DNA from: Nitzschia sp. DOCU1
Taxonomy: Eukaryota > Bacillariophyta > Bacillariophyceae > Bacillariales > Bacillariaceae
DNA: 64,000 nucleotides
Reading direction: 5' to 3'
NCBI GenBank assembly: GCA_951394045.1
Contig: OX595993.1
Coordinates: 1,674,001-1,738,000, forward strand
Shown here: in pieces, positions 41,330 to 51,559 of the stretch
Layout of the letters: each line of letters starts with the position of its first letter
Numbering within the stretch: position 1 is the stretch's first letter
The notes under the pieces: model-generated
Databases searched by the model: none
What the model saw: the letters and a program-made list of their open reading frames with translations, nothing else
Told to the model about the DNA's origin: nothing
Made by a program: the position numbers and the translations under genes

Positions 41330-42886
41330 CTATGCTACAGTAATTGTGCTTTCCACTTTGAAAATGAGCTTGGTGAGTGACTCTCGTAGTGTGGTACTCT
41401 TGATACGATTCTCTCCTAATGTCCATGCCAAAAAGTCCTTGTCTGGAGTATGGTCCGTCGTGGCCATACAAATCCGGCCCAACGCTTGTAATTCCGGCCG
41501 GTCCAAGACAAAGAGCGGCCGTCCAAATTGAATGACACACATGAGATAGATACACCGGAACATGTCGTAATCCCCCAAAGCTTGATTTGCAAAGGGAGAT
41601 AGCAACCACGTCATGTATTCAAAGGTACACCAGGGTCGTGTCAAGTAATCCTGGGAGGGTAGAAAAATGACATGACATTGTTCAAAAATGGACTTGGCAA
41701 ACACTCTTGCCAACGGGTCGTCACTGGGTGCACAACACCAATCTAAAAAGACGCCATCGTCCAACTCCATGTCCCCCGTATCGACTTGATGTTGCAAAAT
41801 AGTTTGCAGTCTCGTCAAAGTGTCTTGTATAGGACCGTTTCGGCCGTCGGAACGATAGCTGACGCAAAAGTGTCCCACGTCCGTAAACTCTTGCGGCAAT
41901 ATCTGTTCAAACTTGACTAGTTTGTCCTTCATGGCCAGCAAGGCTTTGACCTTGACAAAGCGTATTCCATAAAATCGGCAGGGCGTCTTGGAATACAAGT
42001 GTCGTTTCAGCAAGTGCGTGGGCGTGGTCGGGTGTTTATAAATGTCATCCAGCCTCTCGAGGGTGTGGGGTTTGACAATATGATGCATCCATAGGGCAAT
42101 GGACTTTTGTTGTTCGGCCGCATTCAAGGTTCCTTCCTTGGACCACGTCGGACTTTGACTTTCGACACTTGGCGTATCATTGAGCATACCTTCAATGCCA
42201 TACTTGCTGCTGTTGCGTTTGTCTTGAGAAGGAAAGGCGGTACGCATTTCGTGCAACATTTCATCCAAGGCTTCACTACAAAGATCCGTGGCATCTTCCA
42301 AATCAAAGGTTCCCCAGAACTTGCGATACTCGACAATCATGTGTCGTTCGGCAGCGTGTTGCCATCGTTCTAGGCGCAGACTTTGGATCGGATGAATCAA
42401 TGTTTGTAGGTTTTGCAATTCGTCAGAGGACAAATATCGCAAACACGCCATGGCCTCGGAAGGATAACCCCGATCCTTGAGGTGAGTGGCGGCTTGAATG
42501 CGACACGCCGTGTCCATGACGCGATTCAAGACACCCAACACGGCCAATGCCTCGGTGTCTTTGGTGGTTGTGGCATTGCCAATGCGATCCACGACAGATC
42601 GAACAAATCGAGCCATGTCGTCCGAGAGTTCATTGGGTATGGACGGCTGTTGCAGTAGAGTGAGGAGGCCGTCTGGAAACGGGGGTATTCGTTCGTCATT
42701 TTGATGATCATGGAGCTCCTGCGGCTTGGACAAGGAAGACGACGACGACGACGATTCTAGTACTACTGTCAACGGTTCGTCACCATTTTCAGACAAGGTC
42801 GTCACCGAGTTGCTGCTTTCTTTTCCGTTAGGAACGACAATGCCGTCATCGGGACACTCCCGTGTCATGGAACAAGTAGCGCCCAT
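41330..42886 (-). CDS. TIR-like domain protein with N-myristoylation signal
   Basis: 518 residues from the first in-frame ATG (frame opens at TTG). The start MGATCSM has Gly2 and Cys5, a candidate myristoyl/palmitoyl anchor. A Ser-rich spacer and a helical region (about 75-330) precede a TIR-like alpha/beta domain at about 338-470: FCVSYRSDGRN for strand A and loop, GVFLDWC for strand B, FEQCHVIFLPSQDYLTRPWC, then TFEYMTW, in which Glu423 sits where TIR NADases keep their catalytic Glu. The family is not identified; TIR is my reading of the pattern. If right, it may be a signalling or NAD-consuming protein at a membrane. Confidence 0.5.
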   Translation of the reverse strand: MGATCSMTRECPDDGIVVPNGKESSNSVTTLSENGDEPLTVVLESSSSSSSLSKPQELHDHQNDERIPPFPDGLLTLLQQPSIPNELSDDMARFVRSVVDRIGNATTTKDTEALAVLGVLNRVMDTACRIQAATHLKDRGYPSEAMACLRYLSSDELQNLQTLIHPIQSLRLERWQHAAERHMIVEYRKFWGTFDLEDATDLCSEALDEMLHEMRTAFPSQDKRNSSKYGIEGMLNDTPSVESQSPTWSKEGTLNAAEQQKSIALWMHHIVKPHTLERLDDIYKHPTTPTHLLKRHLYSKTPCRFYGIRFVKVKALLAMKDKLVKFEQILPQEFTDVGHFCVSYRSDGRNGPIQDTLTRLQTILQHQVDTGDMELDDGVFLDWCCAPSDDPLARVFAKSIFEQCHVIFLPSQDYLTRPWCTFEYMTWLLSPFANQALGDYDMFRCIYLMCVIQFGRPLFVLDRPELQALGRICMATTDHTPDKDFLAWTLGENRIKSTTLRESLTKLIFKVESTITVA

Positions 42887-43844
42887 GATGATGGATGATG
42901 ATGATGTTTCAAGCAAAAAAGTGACGGTGGATGGAGGTCAATCAAAATTGTGAGGACGGTTGCCAAGGATCGCTCTCTAGCTAGCACCAGACAGGCAGTG
43001 GCTTATTCAGAACAAGGAATCAAAGCGGATGGGATCGCTTGATGAAAGCAATAGAAATAGCAGTCTGATCGTATAGAGACCCCAGGATCGCTTATCACTT
43101 GGAAAGGATCGCCCGCGGTTGTCACACTATCACGGGGAAAGGAAAACGAAGAACCAAGCGTCTCGTCACGCGCAAGTTGGCGATGGGGATGGAAAATTTC
43201 TTGGACGATTGCCCTCACGACAAAAACCTGGCGCGGTTGGAGGGCACCTGCCGATCGATAAGTACCAAGTGTACAGAAATGTGACGTGTGACTGCCAATA
43301 CACATGAATGAACGGATGGGAAACCAGATCCAGGAATTTATGGCGCGGTTTTTAGTCAATGGAGTCAAAAGTCATAGCGCTGCCGCCGGGCGGCGCGGTC
43401 AAGTTTTGAATTCGACGCCATATGATTGGTCAATACTTTATTTAAAAAATGTTACAGTAAGTACTGCAACGAGCTCGCTCCCTCCACTCTCTCAATTGGC
43501 TACTTTATGGTCATTGAATCTGGTACTACTACTGATGAGAACCAACCCATGCACTCCACCGCGACAACTTTGCACATTTTCTACTGACTGTCAGGATACA
43601 TCTTCCCATTGAAAATAAAACAGGAATCGAATCACGCAGAATTTCACTGTCATGATTGCTCGCAAGCCCCTTCATTTTTTTGGCTGGCACGTCTGAGCAC
43701 TTACTTGACGCGCTTGAAACCCGCCGTCATCAACCATCGTGTTCGCATTTCCTGCCGAAGGGAGATCTCTTTCACTGCAAGCACAATCTTCAATACTCAC
43801 ACAAGTATAAAACAAAACAACACACAAACAAACAAATAAGCAAC
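42887..43844. other. divergent intergenic region
   Basis: Nearly 1 kb without a supported gene. The frame of the next gene is open back to about 43656 but lacks an upstream ATG there. A GC-rich CCGCCGGGCGGCGCGG patch lies near 43385. Confidence 0.4.
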
Positions 43845-45113
43845 ATGTCGATCCATCGAGCTTCCAGAAACGACGACGACGAAACGCTCGCGATCTGGAG
43901 CCACCGGGCAGCTCCAATTCTCAACATGGAGATCATCCAGCACCGCACGTCGGGGCATCCGGTAGCAGTCGACAAGGAAGAAGCACACTCGAGAAACATT
44001 CAAATGCTACCCACCGATGCGTCAGAATACTATTCACACCAATTACTTCCTTGGGGTTGGACCCCAACTATCAAGACTCTCTTCCAAGGAATTCGGGGTT
44101 CCGAATCGTCTCCACTGGCTGCTTTGAGACCCCACGAACCGACCTTGTTGCGTGATATACACTCCTATCTATCGCATCCATTCGCGAAGCATGTCCGATT
44201 GACAGTTCCGGCTGCTTTAGTGGGTAGGACCCCGCCATATGATGGTTGTCTGCTTATGCAATTCAACCACTCTCGTTCCCGTCCAGAATGTTATGACCGG
44301 ACGATTTTACCAGACACTGCTACCCCTCAGGGAATGGTAGCTTTTTCGAAATGCGGCCGGGTCAACTTTCCAGAACCCCAGGACCGTAACGTCAACATGA
44401 TGCCATTTCGGTTTGGTGATATCGATAGTCTTCCGGATGACCTCCAGTGCTATCATGCACTGATTGAACAATGCCCGTACATGAAGGACGATATTGGCAA
44501 GGTGGGATTTCTGACCGTGCATGAATCCTTTGTGGATGCCGAAAAAGCCCAGCGTCGTGAGGGTTTGCATATCGAATCACCGGGAGTCAATTTCGGTGGC
44601 ATTGGTGACAGTTTCAATAATCCAACGTGCTTATTTACGCCTGCCTTGGAGCATCAATGGGGCACGGGCATGTTCATGGGCCCAGATTGCTATGACGGTG
44701 GTATCTTTATGGCGTCCAGTGGGCACCATACCAGTCAGATCTGGGATGCACTAGTCGATAAGAATGTCCCTGGCATTGTGGACAAGCACGGCGGCTGTGA
44801 ACATCTCAGGGGTATTATTGGTCCTGGTACAAAGTTGCTAGAGGGTGATCTTGTGTGGATGACGGATTGCACTCCCCATGAAGCTCTACCTCAAACGACG
44901 AGCGGATACCGCCAGTTTTTCCGGGTGGTCACACCGTACGTCTCGCATTGGTTTGCGGATCATTCCACGCCGAACCCTAAGGTGCCACTCCCGGATCATA
45001 TCCAAGTGATTCATGGAAGCAAGTTTGACGAGGACGAGAACATTGGACTGGTTCCATCGTTACGAGGACGAGCCGGGAAGAAACGCCGCTCGAATAAAGC
45101 GGGGGTAGTATAA
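43845..45113 (+). CDS. unknown protein, possible Fe(II)/2OG-type fold
   Basis: 422 residues starting at the ATG behind a CAA/ACA-rich leader. I do not recognise the family. Visible are His242-x-Glu244 in REGLHIESPGVNFGG, a following Gly-rich stretch with TCLFTPALEHQWG, His345 in TDCTPHEALPQ, and Arg356/Arg360 in YRQFFRVV. The order H-x-E...H...R with that spacing is how double-stranded beta-helix oxygenases present their metal and co-substrate ligands, so a phytanoyl-like oxygenase fold is possible. A basic tail (GRAGKKRRSNKAG) could be a nuclear signal. No leader peptide. Confidence 0.6.
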   Translation: MSIHRASRNDDDETLAIWSHRAAPILNMEIIQHRTSGHPVAVDKEEAHSRNIQMLPTDASEYYSHQLLPWGWTPTIKTLFQGIRGSESSPLAALRPHEPTLLRDIHSYLSHPFAKHVRLTVPAALVGRTPPYDGCLLMQFNHSRSRPECYDRTILPDTATPQGMVAFSKCGRVNFPEPQDRNVNMMPFRFGDIDSLPDDLQCYHALIEQCPYMKDDIGKVGFLTVHESFVDAEKAQRREGLHIESPGVNFGGIGDSFNNPTCLFTPALEHQWGTGMFMGPDCYDGGIFMASSGHHTSQIWDALVDKNVPGIVDKHGGCEHLRGIIGPGTKLLEGDLVWMTDCTPHEALPQTTSGYRQFFRVVTPYVSHWFADHSTPNPKVPLPDHIQVIHGSKFDEDENIGLVPSLRGRAGKKRRSNKAGVV

Positions 45114-45659
45114 CAACATCAATAACGTTCAGTTTCTGCAGCGCAGAGTGAGTCTGTTTATTTAGTAGCTAGCTAGCCTAGCTAGCTAGAGTATCATAAA
45201 TTGGAGACTTTAGTCTGGGCGGTTGTTGTGATAACATGTACTCCCTCTTTTGTCGGTGGTCTTGGCGGTCATTAGTTCAAACACGAATTCAGTCGGGACC
45301 TCTGTGCCTGCCCTATCATATCCTACGGATTTTTCGACCGCTGCGACCCATCGCTTCGACGCGACAACACGTTACGAAAAAAAGTGTGCGAAAGAGCGAA
45401 CAACGATGATGACACATTTCCCCTGCTGGTATTTGGAAACCACCAACCACCAATCTACGATCCCTTACGCATGTTGACGAGACCAGAGGAAACGCGACGT
45501 TACTCTACCCGGCACTTTTATCATCACCTATTTCTTCGTTGACCAACCGCATTGAGATCTTGGCCCCTTATATATTATCACAGGAATTCTCTGTGATAAG
45601 GCTGTCCCAGTATTGATTTTGGCCAGCTGGATGCTAGTGCCAATCACCTATTGAACAAA
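45114..45659. other. intergenic region with two inverted repeats
   Basis: 546 bp. Contains a 23-bp palindrome of TAGC units (45166-45188, 11-bp arms about one C) just after the preceding gene, and a 9-bp inverted repeat with 7-nt loop (45575-45599) some 60 bp before the next ATG. No coding frame with support. Confidence 0.6.
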
Positions 45660-46076
45660 ATGCAATTTCTCGTAGTCATTCCTGAAAACGTCAAGGCTGG
45701 TCAAACAATACGAATCGTTTGCGCTGACGGGACAAAGGCTAATGTGAAAGTCCCGAAAGGTCTCAAGACTGGAGACTCATTCTTTGCTGAGATTTCAGTC
45801 GACCAATTGAATAATCCCCAAAAAGTACTGGATGCGGCGTATGCCAAGCAGAAGACCGGTGGCGCTTTGATAAGTAAAGGATTCCTCGACCGAGACATTT
45901 CCAACTTTCAAGATTTTGTTTTGGCTGTTTGCGTGGGCCTGATGATCGGGGCGAGTATCGTCGTTGGATTTCTAGCTGGAATTCTGTACGCGACGCGACA
46001 TGTTGAAATTGCAAGCCAGGGTACAACAAGGACTCCGCCTCTAGTGGACCAGATGCCCCAGATGCGGGCCTCATGA
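45660..46076 (+). CDS. small single-span membrane protein with PEN/PKG beta motif
   Basis: 138 residues. The N-terminal 45 residues carry the motif VIPENVKAGQTIRI...ADGTKANVKVPKGLKTGDSF, a short beta module seen in many stramenopile proteins (xPExVxxGQTI...VPxGxxxGxxF) whose role is unknown to me. A polar segment follows, then one membrane helix at about 86-110 (FVLAVCVGLMIGASIVVGFL), then a short tail. Start chosen at the first ATG; the frame itself begins at a TTG three codons earlier. Confidence 0.65.
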   Translation: MQFLVVIPENVKAGQTIRIVCADGTKANVKVPKGLKTGDSFFAEISVDQLNNPQKVLDAAYAKQKTGGALISKGFLDRDISNFQDFVLAVCVGLMIGASIVVGFLAGILYATRHVEIASQGTTRTPPLVDQMPQMRAS

Positions 46077-46255
46077 GAAACCTTTCGTATTCCTGATGCT
46101 ATTGTTGGGCAGCCAGACGACTCCGAAGAAAGACATCCTAGGTGGTTATTTCGATCCGTGTCGTGCGAAGTGGTTACTCTCAACACAAGATACCATATTC
46201 GTTCAGCGAACTAGCACGACAACCAAATAAAAGCGACTAGCCATATTTTAGGAGA

Positions 46256-47539
46256 CTACAGTGCTACTTCTTGCTGCTCAAACCTCGGTTCCACGACCTT
46301 TGCGACAGAGCCGCTCTTGAAACTGCGCACGTTCACAGACGCAAAACCCAAAGCGTCGCAGAAGTATCCTTGCCACATTTCAAGGGTGGCTTCTGCAGTG
46401 TCCAGAAACTGCTCTTCCACTTCAATCATGGCTCGGTTATGGCTCAATAGCCGTACCCGCAAGTCGTGCGTTGCGTCCAATGATAGCTCTCCCCGCACAT
46501 ACGATTCTGCTCGTTCGATTCGTTGCAAATGTTGTGGAATGGCCTCGACCCCAATGGCCAGACGAGAACGCAAACACGGAGATGCGGCGTAGTTCCAGTT
46601 GGGAAGTCCCAAGTGCTTGCCGACCAGTCGCACCTTCTCCTTTGGAGTGTGTCGGAGTGGCGACCGCACCTCAAAACGCTCCGCGGCAATCAGACCAAGT
46701 CGAGTGGGGTCGTTTAAGTCGTCGGCGTTCGTTCCATTGTAGAGCCGTTTACTATTGTCCGAAGCATGTTGGGCAATGCTATTCAAACAAGTGTACAGAT
46801 GAGTCTTGCAAGCTAGACAAGCTTCACCACTGTTTTTGATATAAGTGGCATCACTGCCCTCCGTGGTCGGAATTTGCTCCAGTGGTATCCCGATGGCGCG
46901 CGCCACTTCTTCTGCGAGAGCCACTTGATCAGATGGAACAGCTGGCGATAATCCTAGCACCGCCTGTACCGATTCGCCTGGGGTCTGTACCCGGTGAAGC
47001 AACGCTGCCACTACGGAAGAATCAATCCCGCCAGAGTACGCGATGATGTGATGCTGAGATCCATTCATGAGGGTTCTGGTAAAATCGAGTAACGAGTCTG
47101 TCAATTTTGTTGCCTCTTGTATTTCCTGAGAATACGATGTCGTCGTTGTTGATTTGCTGGAAATGGAATTGACGCGGAATTGCTTCGTGTGAAGTACTTG
47201 CACGGCCTCGGCCTCCAGCCTGGTAGAAGGTGCATGCAGCCGAGGAGACTCGGTGGAGCTAAAGCCCCGAAAAATAAAAGACCCAGGGAGGGGCCTTTTT
47301 AAAGAAACCCAACACTTCACTGTAGTCGATGTCATGGGAGATCTTGCGATATCCTCAAGGAAAACCGAGGAGATGCCGATGCGAGATTGCCTCGACCAGG
47401 GACAATCCAGCGACCTGAGAGAAGATTCGTTCGCTTCTTCTGGGGGGAATTGCGGCAAGATGCCTTGGTATCGTGCAAATAGTATTACTTCTCGCCCTTG
47501 CTTTCTTGTGTCGGCAAAAAGTATCATCGTCGCCGCCAT
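46256..47539 (-). CDS. LarE-like ATP-dependent sulfur transferase
   Basis: 427 residues. The PP-loop of an ATP pyrophosphatase reads IAYSGGIDSSVVAALL; LarE blocks follow: SGEACLACKTHLY, YNGTNADDLNDPTRLG, FEVRSPLRHTPKEKVR and ASPCLRSRLAIG. LarE supplies sulfur for the nickel-pincer cofactor of lactate racemase and related enzymes. Three conserved-looking Cys are present (CLAC pair and PCLRSR), the pattern linked in some LarE to a [4Fe-4S] cluster rather than to a single sacrificial Cys. The N-terminal 150 residues are extra; from Met69 (nt 47335) they resemble a mitochondrial presequence (VSLKRPLPGSFIFRGFSS), so that ATG is an alternative start. Confidence 0.8.
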   Translation of the reverse strand: MAATMILFADTRKQGREVILFARYQGILPQFPPEEANESSLRSLDCPWSRQSRIGISSVFLEDIARSPMTSTTVKCWVSLKRPLPGSFIFRGFSSTESPRLHAPSTRLEAEAVQVLHTKQFRVNSISSKSTTTTSYSQEIQEATKLTDSLLDFTRTLMNGSQHHIIAYSGGIDSSVVAALLHRVQTPGESVQAVLGLSPAVPSDQVALAEEVARAIGIPLEQIPTTEGSDATYIKNSGEACLACKTHLYTCLNSIAQHASDNSKRLYNGTNADDLNDPTRLGLIAAERFEVRSPLRHTPKEKVRLVGKHLGLPNWNYAASPCLRSRLAIGVEAIPQHLQRIERAESYVRGELSLDATHDLRVRLLSHNRAMIEVEEQFLDTAEATLEMWQGYFCDALGFASVNVRSFKSGSVAKVVEPRFEQQEVAL

Positions 47540-48393
47540 CGAATGGCGGAAGGAATTTTGGAGAAACGGTCGATGGTCTTCGCTCGCAATGACGTTTTGT
47601 CGTCGGCAGTATGTATCATCGTAGCAAGTAAAAGTGAGTAAGTAGTAAGTAAGTATGTAAAAGTACTGATGTAGGCCTACGCGTGGTGCAAACGTACGAT
47701 ACCAGATATAGGCAGTATGAAGGTATTACACCTGGTACATGCTACTTGCAGATCTGTGCATAGCGTACCCACGCCGAAATCGCAGCAGAAATGAAGACTT
47801 CTATTACTACCGTGATTCAAATTGTCGGCAGTCTTGGTATCTATTTTTCAAGCAGTGGACTTCTATTATTTCCGTATTTACAGAGGCTAGTACAACAAGG
47901 GAGCTGTATGATTAGCCGCGAGCGAGCTAAAAGTAGTAGTCTCTGGTTGTAGCTGGCTCTCAATATACATACTAGTACGCTGCTTTTACTATTGACAAGC
48001 TAGCTACCAAAGATCAATAGGGAAATAATAAATGTTCATTGTGACTGAGACTTACGAACCTTCAGCGTTGACGCCCATCTGGAATTCCTCATTTTGTCAA
48101 CAGCAGTGAGTAGATATGTCAGTCAACGCGAGAATTTTCGGGTGCTTGCTTGAGCCAATGATTTTGGGAGAAAAGGGACGATTCGGCATCGGAGCGGACA
48201 CTTGAATGCAACTGCATGGTTTCAGTCAGGGCATTTTGATCGTATCGGTGCCCCATTGCTAGACTCTTTGCACCCACCTTATCTCAAGTTACCGTTAACC
48301 TCTGATTCCATTCTCCAAGACAAATAATGACTAGCCCGCATCTACCAAGCGATTGAAATATTGTATTGTACTAAAGTTCCCAAAGTACATTGA
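47540..48393. other. intergenic region with GTAAGTA repeats
   Basis: 854 bp without a supported gene. A degenerate AGTAAGT/AGTAAAAGT run lies at about 47628-47666. Otherwise nothing recognised. Confidence 0.45.
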
Positions 48394-49584
48394 CTATCTT
48401 CTCTTTTTCTTCTTCGCCTTGCCTTCCTTATTGTAAAGAGCAGCCTGAAGTGAATTTCGAGTTTTGCCCATCTTCCCTTTCCTCCTACTGGGGCGACCGT
48501 CGACATCGATTTGCTCCCGCCTTCGTTTTCCATTCTCATATCTTGTGGGCGTGCTATCCAGTGGGCGCCCGGGCATGCGATCTTCGTAACGTCCAAACGC
48601 CTTGGTTTCCCTAACAAGGTTCCCAAGATCCGCAATAGAATTGAGGTTACTGCCCTCTTCTCGCATAAGACGTTTCTTCTCCTTCTTTTCTTTGCGTGTT
48701 GTTTGCAATCGAACCATGGCATCTTCTTCATACTTGGTCTTCTCAGCTTCTCGTTCGGCCAGGCGACGAGCCGCGGCCTTCTGCTTACCATAGTCACTGC
48801 CACCATGAATATCTTCTTGTTCAGGAGCTTCTCCGTATTGTGCACGTAATGTCTGTGCCAATTCGGTAGCACGCAGTCGTTGTCGTTCTCGCTTTTCTTT
48901 TTCCTTTTGCTTCTGTTCTTGGTCAAAGGCATACGGGACGGCCGTGGTGCGAGGAGCTCGATAGATTCCGTCATTTTCCTCTTCCTTTTCCTTGCGAGTA
49001 TTCTTCTTGGACTTTTCAATCGCAATGGTGGCTCTAGCAGCTTCCAGATCATCATCGGCGCCGCCATTCGCCACGGCTTTGTCGTTGTTTGCATCCGAAT
49101 CGACCGAGCTATCGCTGCCGTCGTCGTGTTCTTCCTCGTCAGACGAATCATCGCTGTCATCATCATCGTCGTCAAGTGCTTCTGGATCTGGTCGAAACTG
49201 CAAAGGATCTTCCGATACACCGTTCTTGCTATTATCGCCACCCGCGGCATACACTGCTGCCGTGATATTCGCTACGAGCAACTTATCAATTTGATATCGC
49301 AACTTCTTGTCGACGCCGCGGATTTTGTCCAGGACAACTTTCATTTCGTTAAGGCGCTCGAGCGTCTTGGGTGACGCTTCACCCTTACTCTTATCCCGAA
49401 CATATGTCACCAAGTCAATCAGATACGACAACATCAAGCCATTCTTGACATCCAAAAAATCTAATCCGTCGCGCTTGTTGAATTCTTGACATGTAACATG
49501 GGCCGAAATGGAGGGAAGAAGTGCTGCTTCCACTTTTTGAATAGTTTCCTTCAGCGACGCAACAGCGCCAATCTCCGATGACAT
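48394..49584 (-). CDS. neuroguidin/Lcp5-like Sas10/Utp3 protein
   Basis: 396 residues. The N-terminal Sas10/Utp3/C1D domain covers about 5-110: FLDVKNGLMLSYLIDLVTYV and LRYQIDKLLVA are its two signature helices. An acidic Asp/Glu run (about 138-170), a segment YRAPRTTAVPYAFDQEQKQ like the Lcp5 mid-region, and a Lys/Arg-rich tail with coiled coil follow. Lcp5/neuroguidin belongs to the small-subunit processome and is needed for 18S rRNA maturation in the nucleolus; NAT10 at 25-28 kb works in the same process, though the genes are not adjacent. Length agrees with the family. Confidence 0.85.
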   Translation of the reverse strand: MSSEIGAVASLKETIQKVEAALLPSISAHVTCQEFNKRDGLDFLDVKNGLMLSYLIDLVTYVRDKSKGEASPKTLERLNEMKVVLDKIRGVDKKLRYQIDKLLVANITAAVYAAGGDNSKNGVSEDPLQFRPDPEALDDDDDDSDDSSDEEEHDDGSDSSVDSDANNDKAVANGGADDDLEAARATIAIEKSKKNTRKEKEEENDGIYRAPRTTAVPYAFDQEQKQKEKEKRERQRLRATELAQTLRAQYGEAPEQEDIHGGSDYGKQKAAARRLAEREAEKTKYEEDAMVRLQTTRKEKKEKKRLMREEGSNLNSIADLGNLVRETKAFGRYEDRMPGRPLDSTPTRYENGKRRREQIDVDGRPSRRKGKMGKTRNSLQAALYNKEGKAKKKKRR

Positions 49585-50600
49585 GATGTGATGATCAACG
49601 GCTCGTACTGTCTTTGATCTGCTCTAATGTACACAAGTATCATGCCATTTGAGAATCATGGTCATCGAAGTTCACGAGCGGCGGCATACCGAAATGCAAC
49701 CGAGGCCGGCACGAGTTTTCAAGATTTTGGTTGGTGGACACAAAAGTATCCCACGGAAGGCGGCAAGACCACTGATGACATCATCTCGCAGAGGACGACG
49801 ACTCGACTCCACGGATTCCTTCTTGCTTGCCGTCGGTGTGTGACTAAGACGATTCCCGTGCCTCTCCATTCAATTCACCCTGACCAGCATCGAACTGATG
49901 GTCCTTCACCATTGGAGACGTAAATAGCAAGCAGCACAGAAGTTGAGTGCATTCGATGGAAATTGGATTTACAAGGTGTCCTGCGGGTCTACTAATGGTA
50001 GCCTGCTGTTACTACCAGCGTCTCATCGCCAAGACCACTGGATGGGGTGGAAGCAATCCTTTCATTTTATGAGTCTAAGACTTGCGTCGCGTTCACACTG
50101 CAAAATTTCTTTTGTTCCAACGCCTTGGTAAACGCGTCGGCGTGCGTTTCAAGAAAGGTCGAGTGCCGGCGCATGTCAAACTGTAACAACTCTTGTTCAA
50201 ACTCTAACGAAATGAACTCTAAAGATAGGTAAAACCTCCAGGGCAGGACAAATCCAAGGAAGCTCACCATCACTATTCTCTTGGATGTACTGCTCCACTT
50301 GATAGCGTGCTGTACTTCTTGACACGTTCCGACTCAGAACTCCGTGCTGATGTGGGCAATCACACTATATTGAATCTTGGTCATTTCGGACTGTTGGGAC
50401 CCATGTCGGTGTTGCCGCTCTTGACGTTTGTTCGCCTTATATACAACTATGGTGCCGTCGGGTTCTGTCTTGAATGGCAGGGCAGGCTCCTCCGGTAGCT
50501 GCTTTGCAAGTCGGGTCAACGCTGCATGGCGTCTTGTTTTCGAACACGCTTGACTCGCCAAATCTTTCCTCCCCGTCTCATCTATGGTTTTGGTTTAATG
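49585..50600. other. intergenic region holding repeat copy A
   Basis: Only short frames. Contains the first copy (49791-50042) of a repeat that recurs at 60663-60919. Confidence 0.5.
49791..50042 (+). repeat. direct repeat copy A (about 255 bp)
   Basis: Shares with copy B the ordered blocks GAGGACGA..CTCGACT, CTTGCCGTCG, GACTAAGACGA, GTGCCTCTCCATTC, TGATGGTCCTTCACCAT, GAGACGTAAATAGCAAG, ATGGAAATTGGATTTA, AAGGTGT, CGGGTCTACTAA and AGACCACTGG. Clearly homologous but diverged by substitutions and short indels. No terminal repeats or coding capacity, so probably a fragment of a dispersed non-autonomous element. Confidence 0.85.
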
Positions 50601-50608
50601 GTACGCCG

Positions 50609-51137
50609 TCACGAAAGAAAGCTCGACCACATCGAGATCACCATGAATGTTGACGACTTGAATTGAATTCTCACATTCTTGCTGCTGCTACTCATTCGTA
50701 ATGGCCACATCATTTCCAACAAAGGGATGCACTGGTACTTTGCTGCCCTCGTTAAGGACCCGCACGCGATTGGTAAAAAAACTACGACAATCTTCGAAAG
50801 CCCTAGAGTTGTTTTGTGGACACGTTCCGTTTTTCTCGTTCTTCCAATAGTTGTCAAAATGTCGAATGTCGCCTCCTCCTCCCCAAACGCCTGTTGGACC
50901 ATCGCGCCATCACAAAAAGACAATACCAGAATACTCACTAGAAAGATGATCTTTGTTGTAGCGAGTACTGAGCAAATCAAAGTAGTCGCGATAGAATACC
51001 AGAACATGAACTTGAAACTGTTCTTGGATTTTGCTGTAGAAACCATGGCCAGTCACGATTTCTTCCGAGTTGCGGCCATTGAAAGCCTTCCGTGGACCAT
51101 AAAATGTGGGACTGGGATGATTGAGTGTAAAAGGCAC
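50609..51137 (-). pseudogene. possible relic of a sulfotransferase-like gene
   Basis: Minus-strand frame 51137-50910 reads coding-like (VTGHGFYSKIQEQFQVHVLVFYRDYFDLL, seen in parts), with a FYRDYFDLLSTRYNK segment that recalls the R-x-x-F/D-W-L block of large diatom sulfotransferase-like families. It stops at once, and the overlapping frame 51046-50609 gives a hydrophobic stretch instead. No intact gene can be built; treat as a weak trace. Confidence 0.25.
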
Positions 51138-51559
51138 GAACCGATTCGAGTGTTTCGTCTCGATCTTTGCCCAAATGACACGGTCGGTGAACGTACTTGG
51201 GGAGCCTTATGCCATCACCAGCACAATACATGTCGCCATAGATGTAAAATAAATGTGGTGGTGTCTCCACCAACAAAGGAGGCGCCGTCGTTGAGTATCA
51301 ATCCTCTAGAAATGATGCCGTTAGACTCTTGCCTTGCCTCCTCGTGCACGATCGAATGGACGACCCAAATACCTGGTACGAACGATAGCGTGGTAATGTT
51401 GACCTCAGCCGCCGTACTACTGGAGCGCTCATGCTCCAAAAGACGCAAGGTCGTCGCTGCCGTCGGAAAACATCGCGGCGAGATCGACCGCTTACTTCCG
51501 CTCCAAACGTACACCGACCACAATTCGTATGACGGTTACATATGACATCTTGCACAAGT

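Noticed and set aside
50679..51545. 288-codon plus-strand frame
   Set aside because: Long, but no ATG at its start, no family motif and unlike composition of neighbouring genes; lies in low-complexity DNA with coding-like traces on the other strand.
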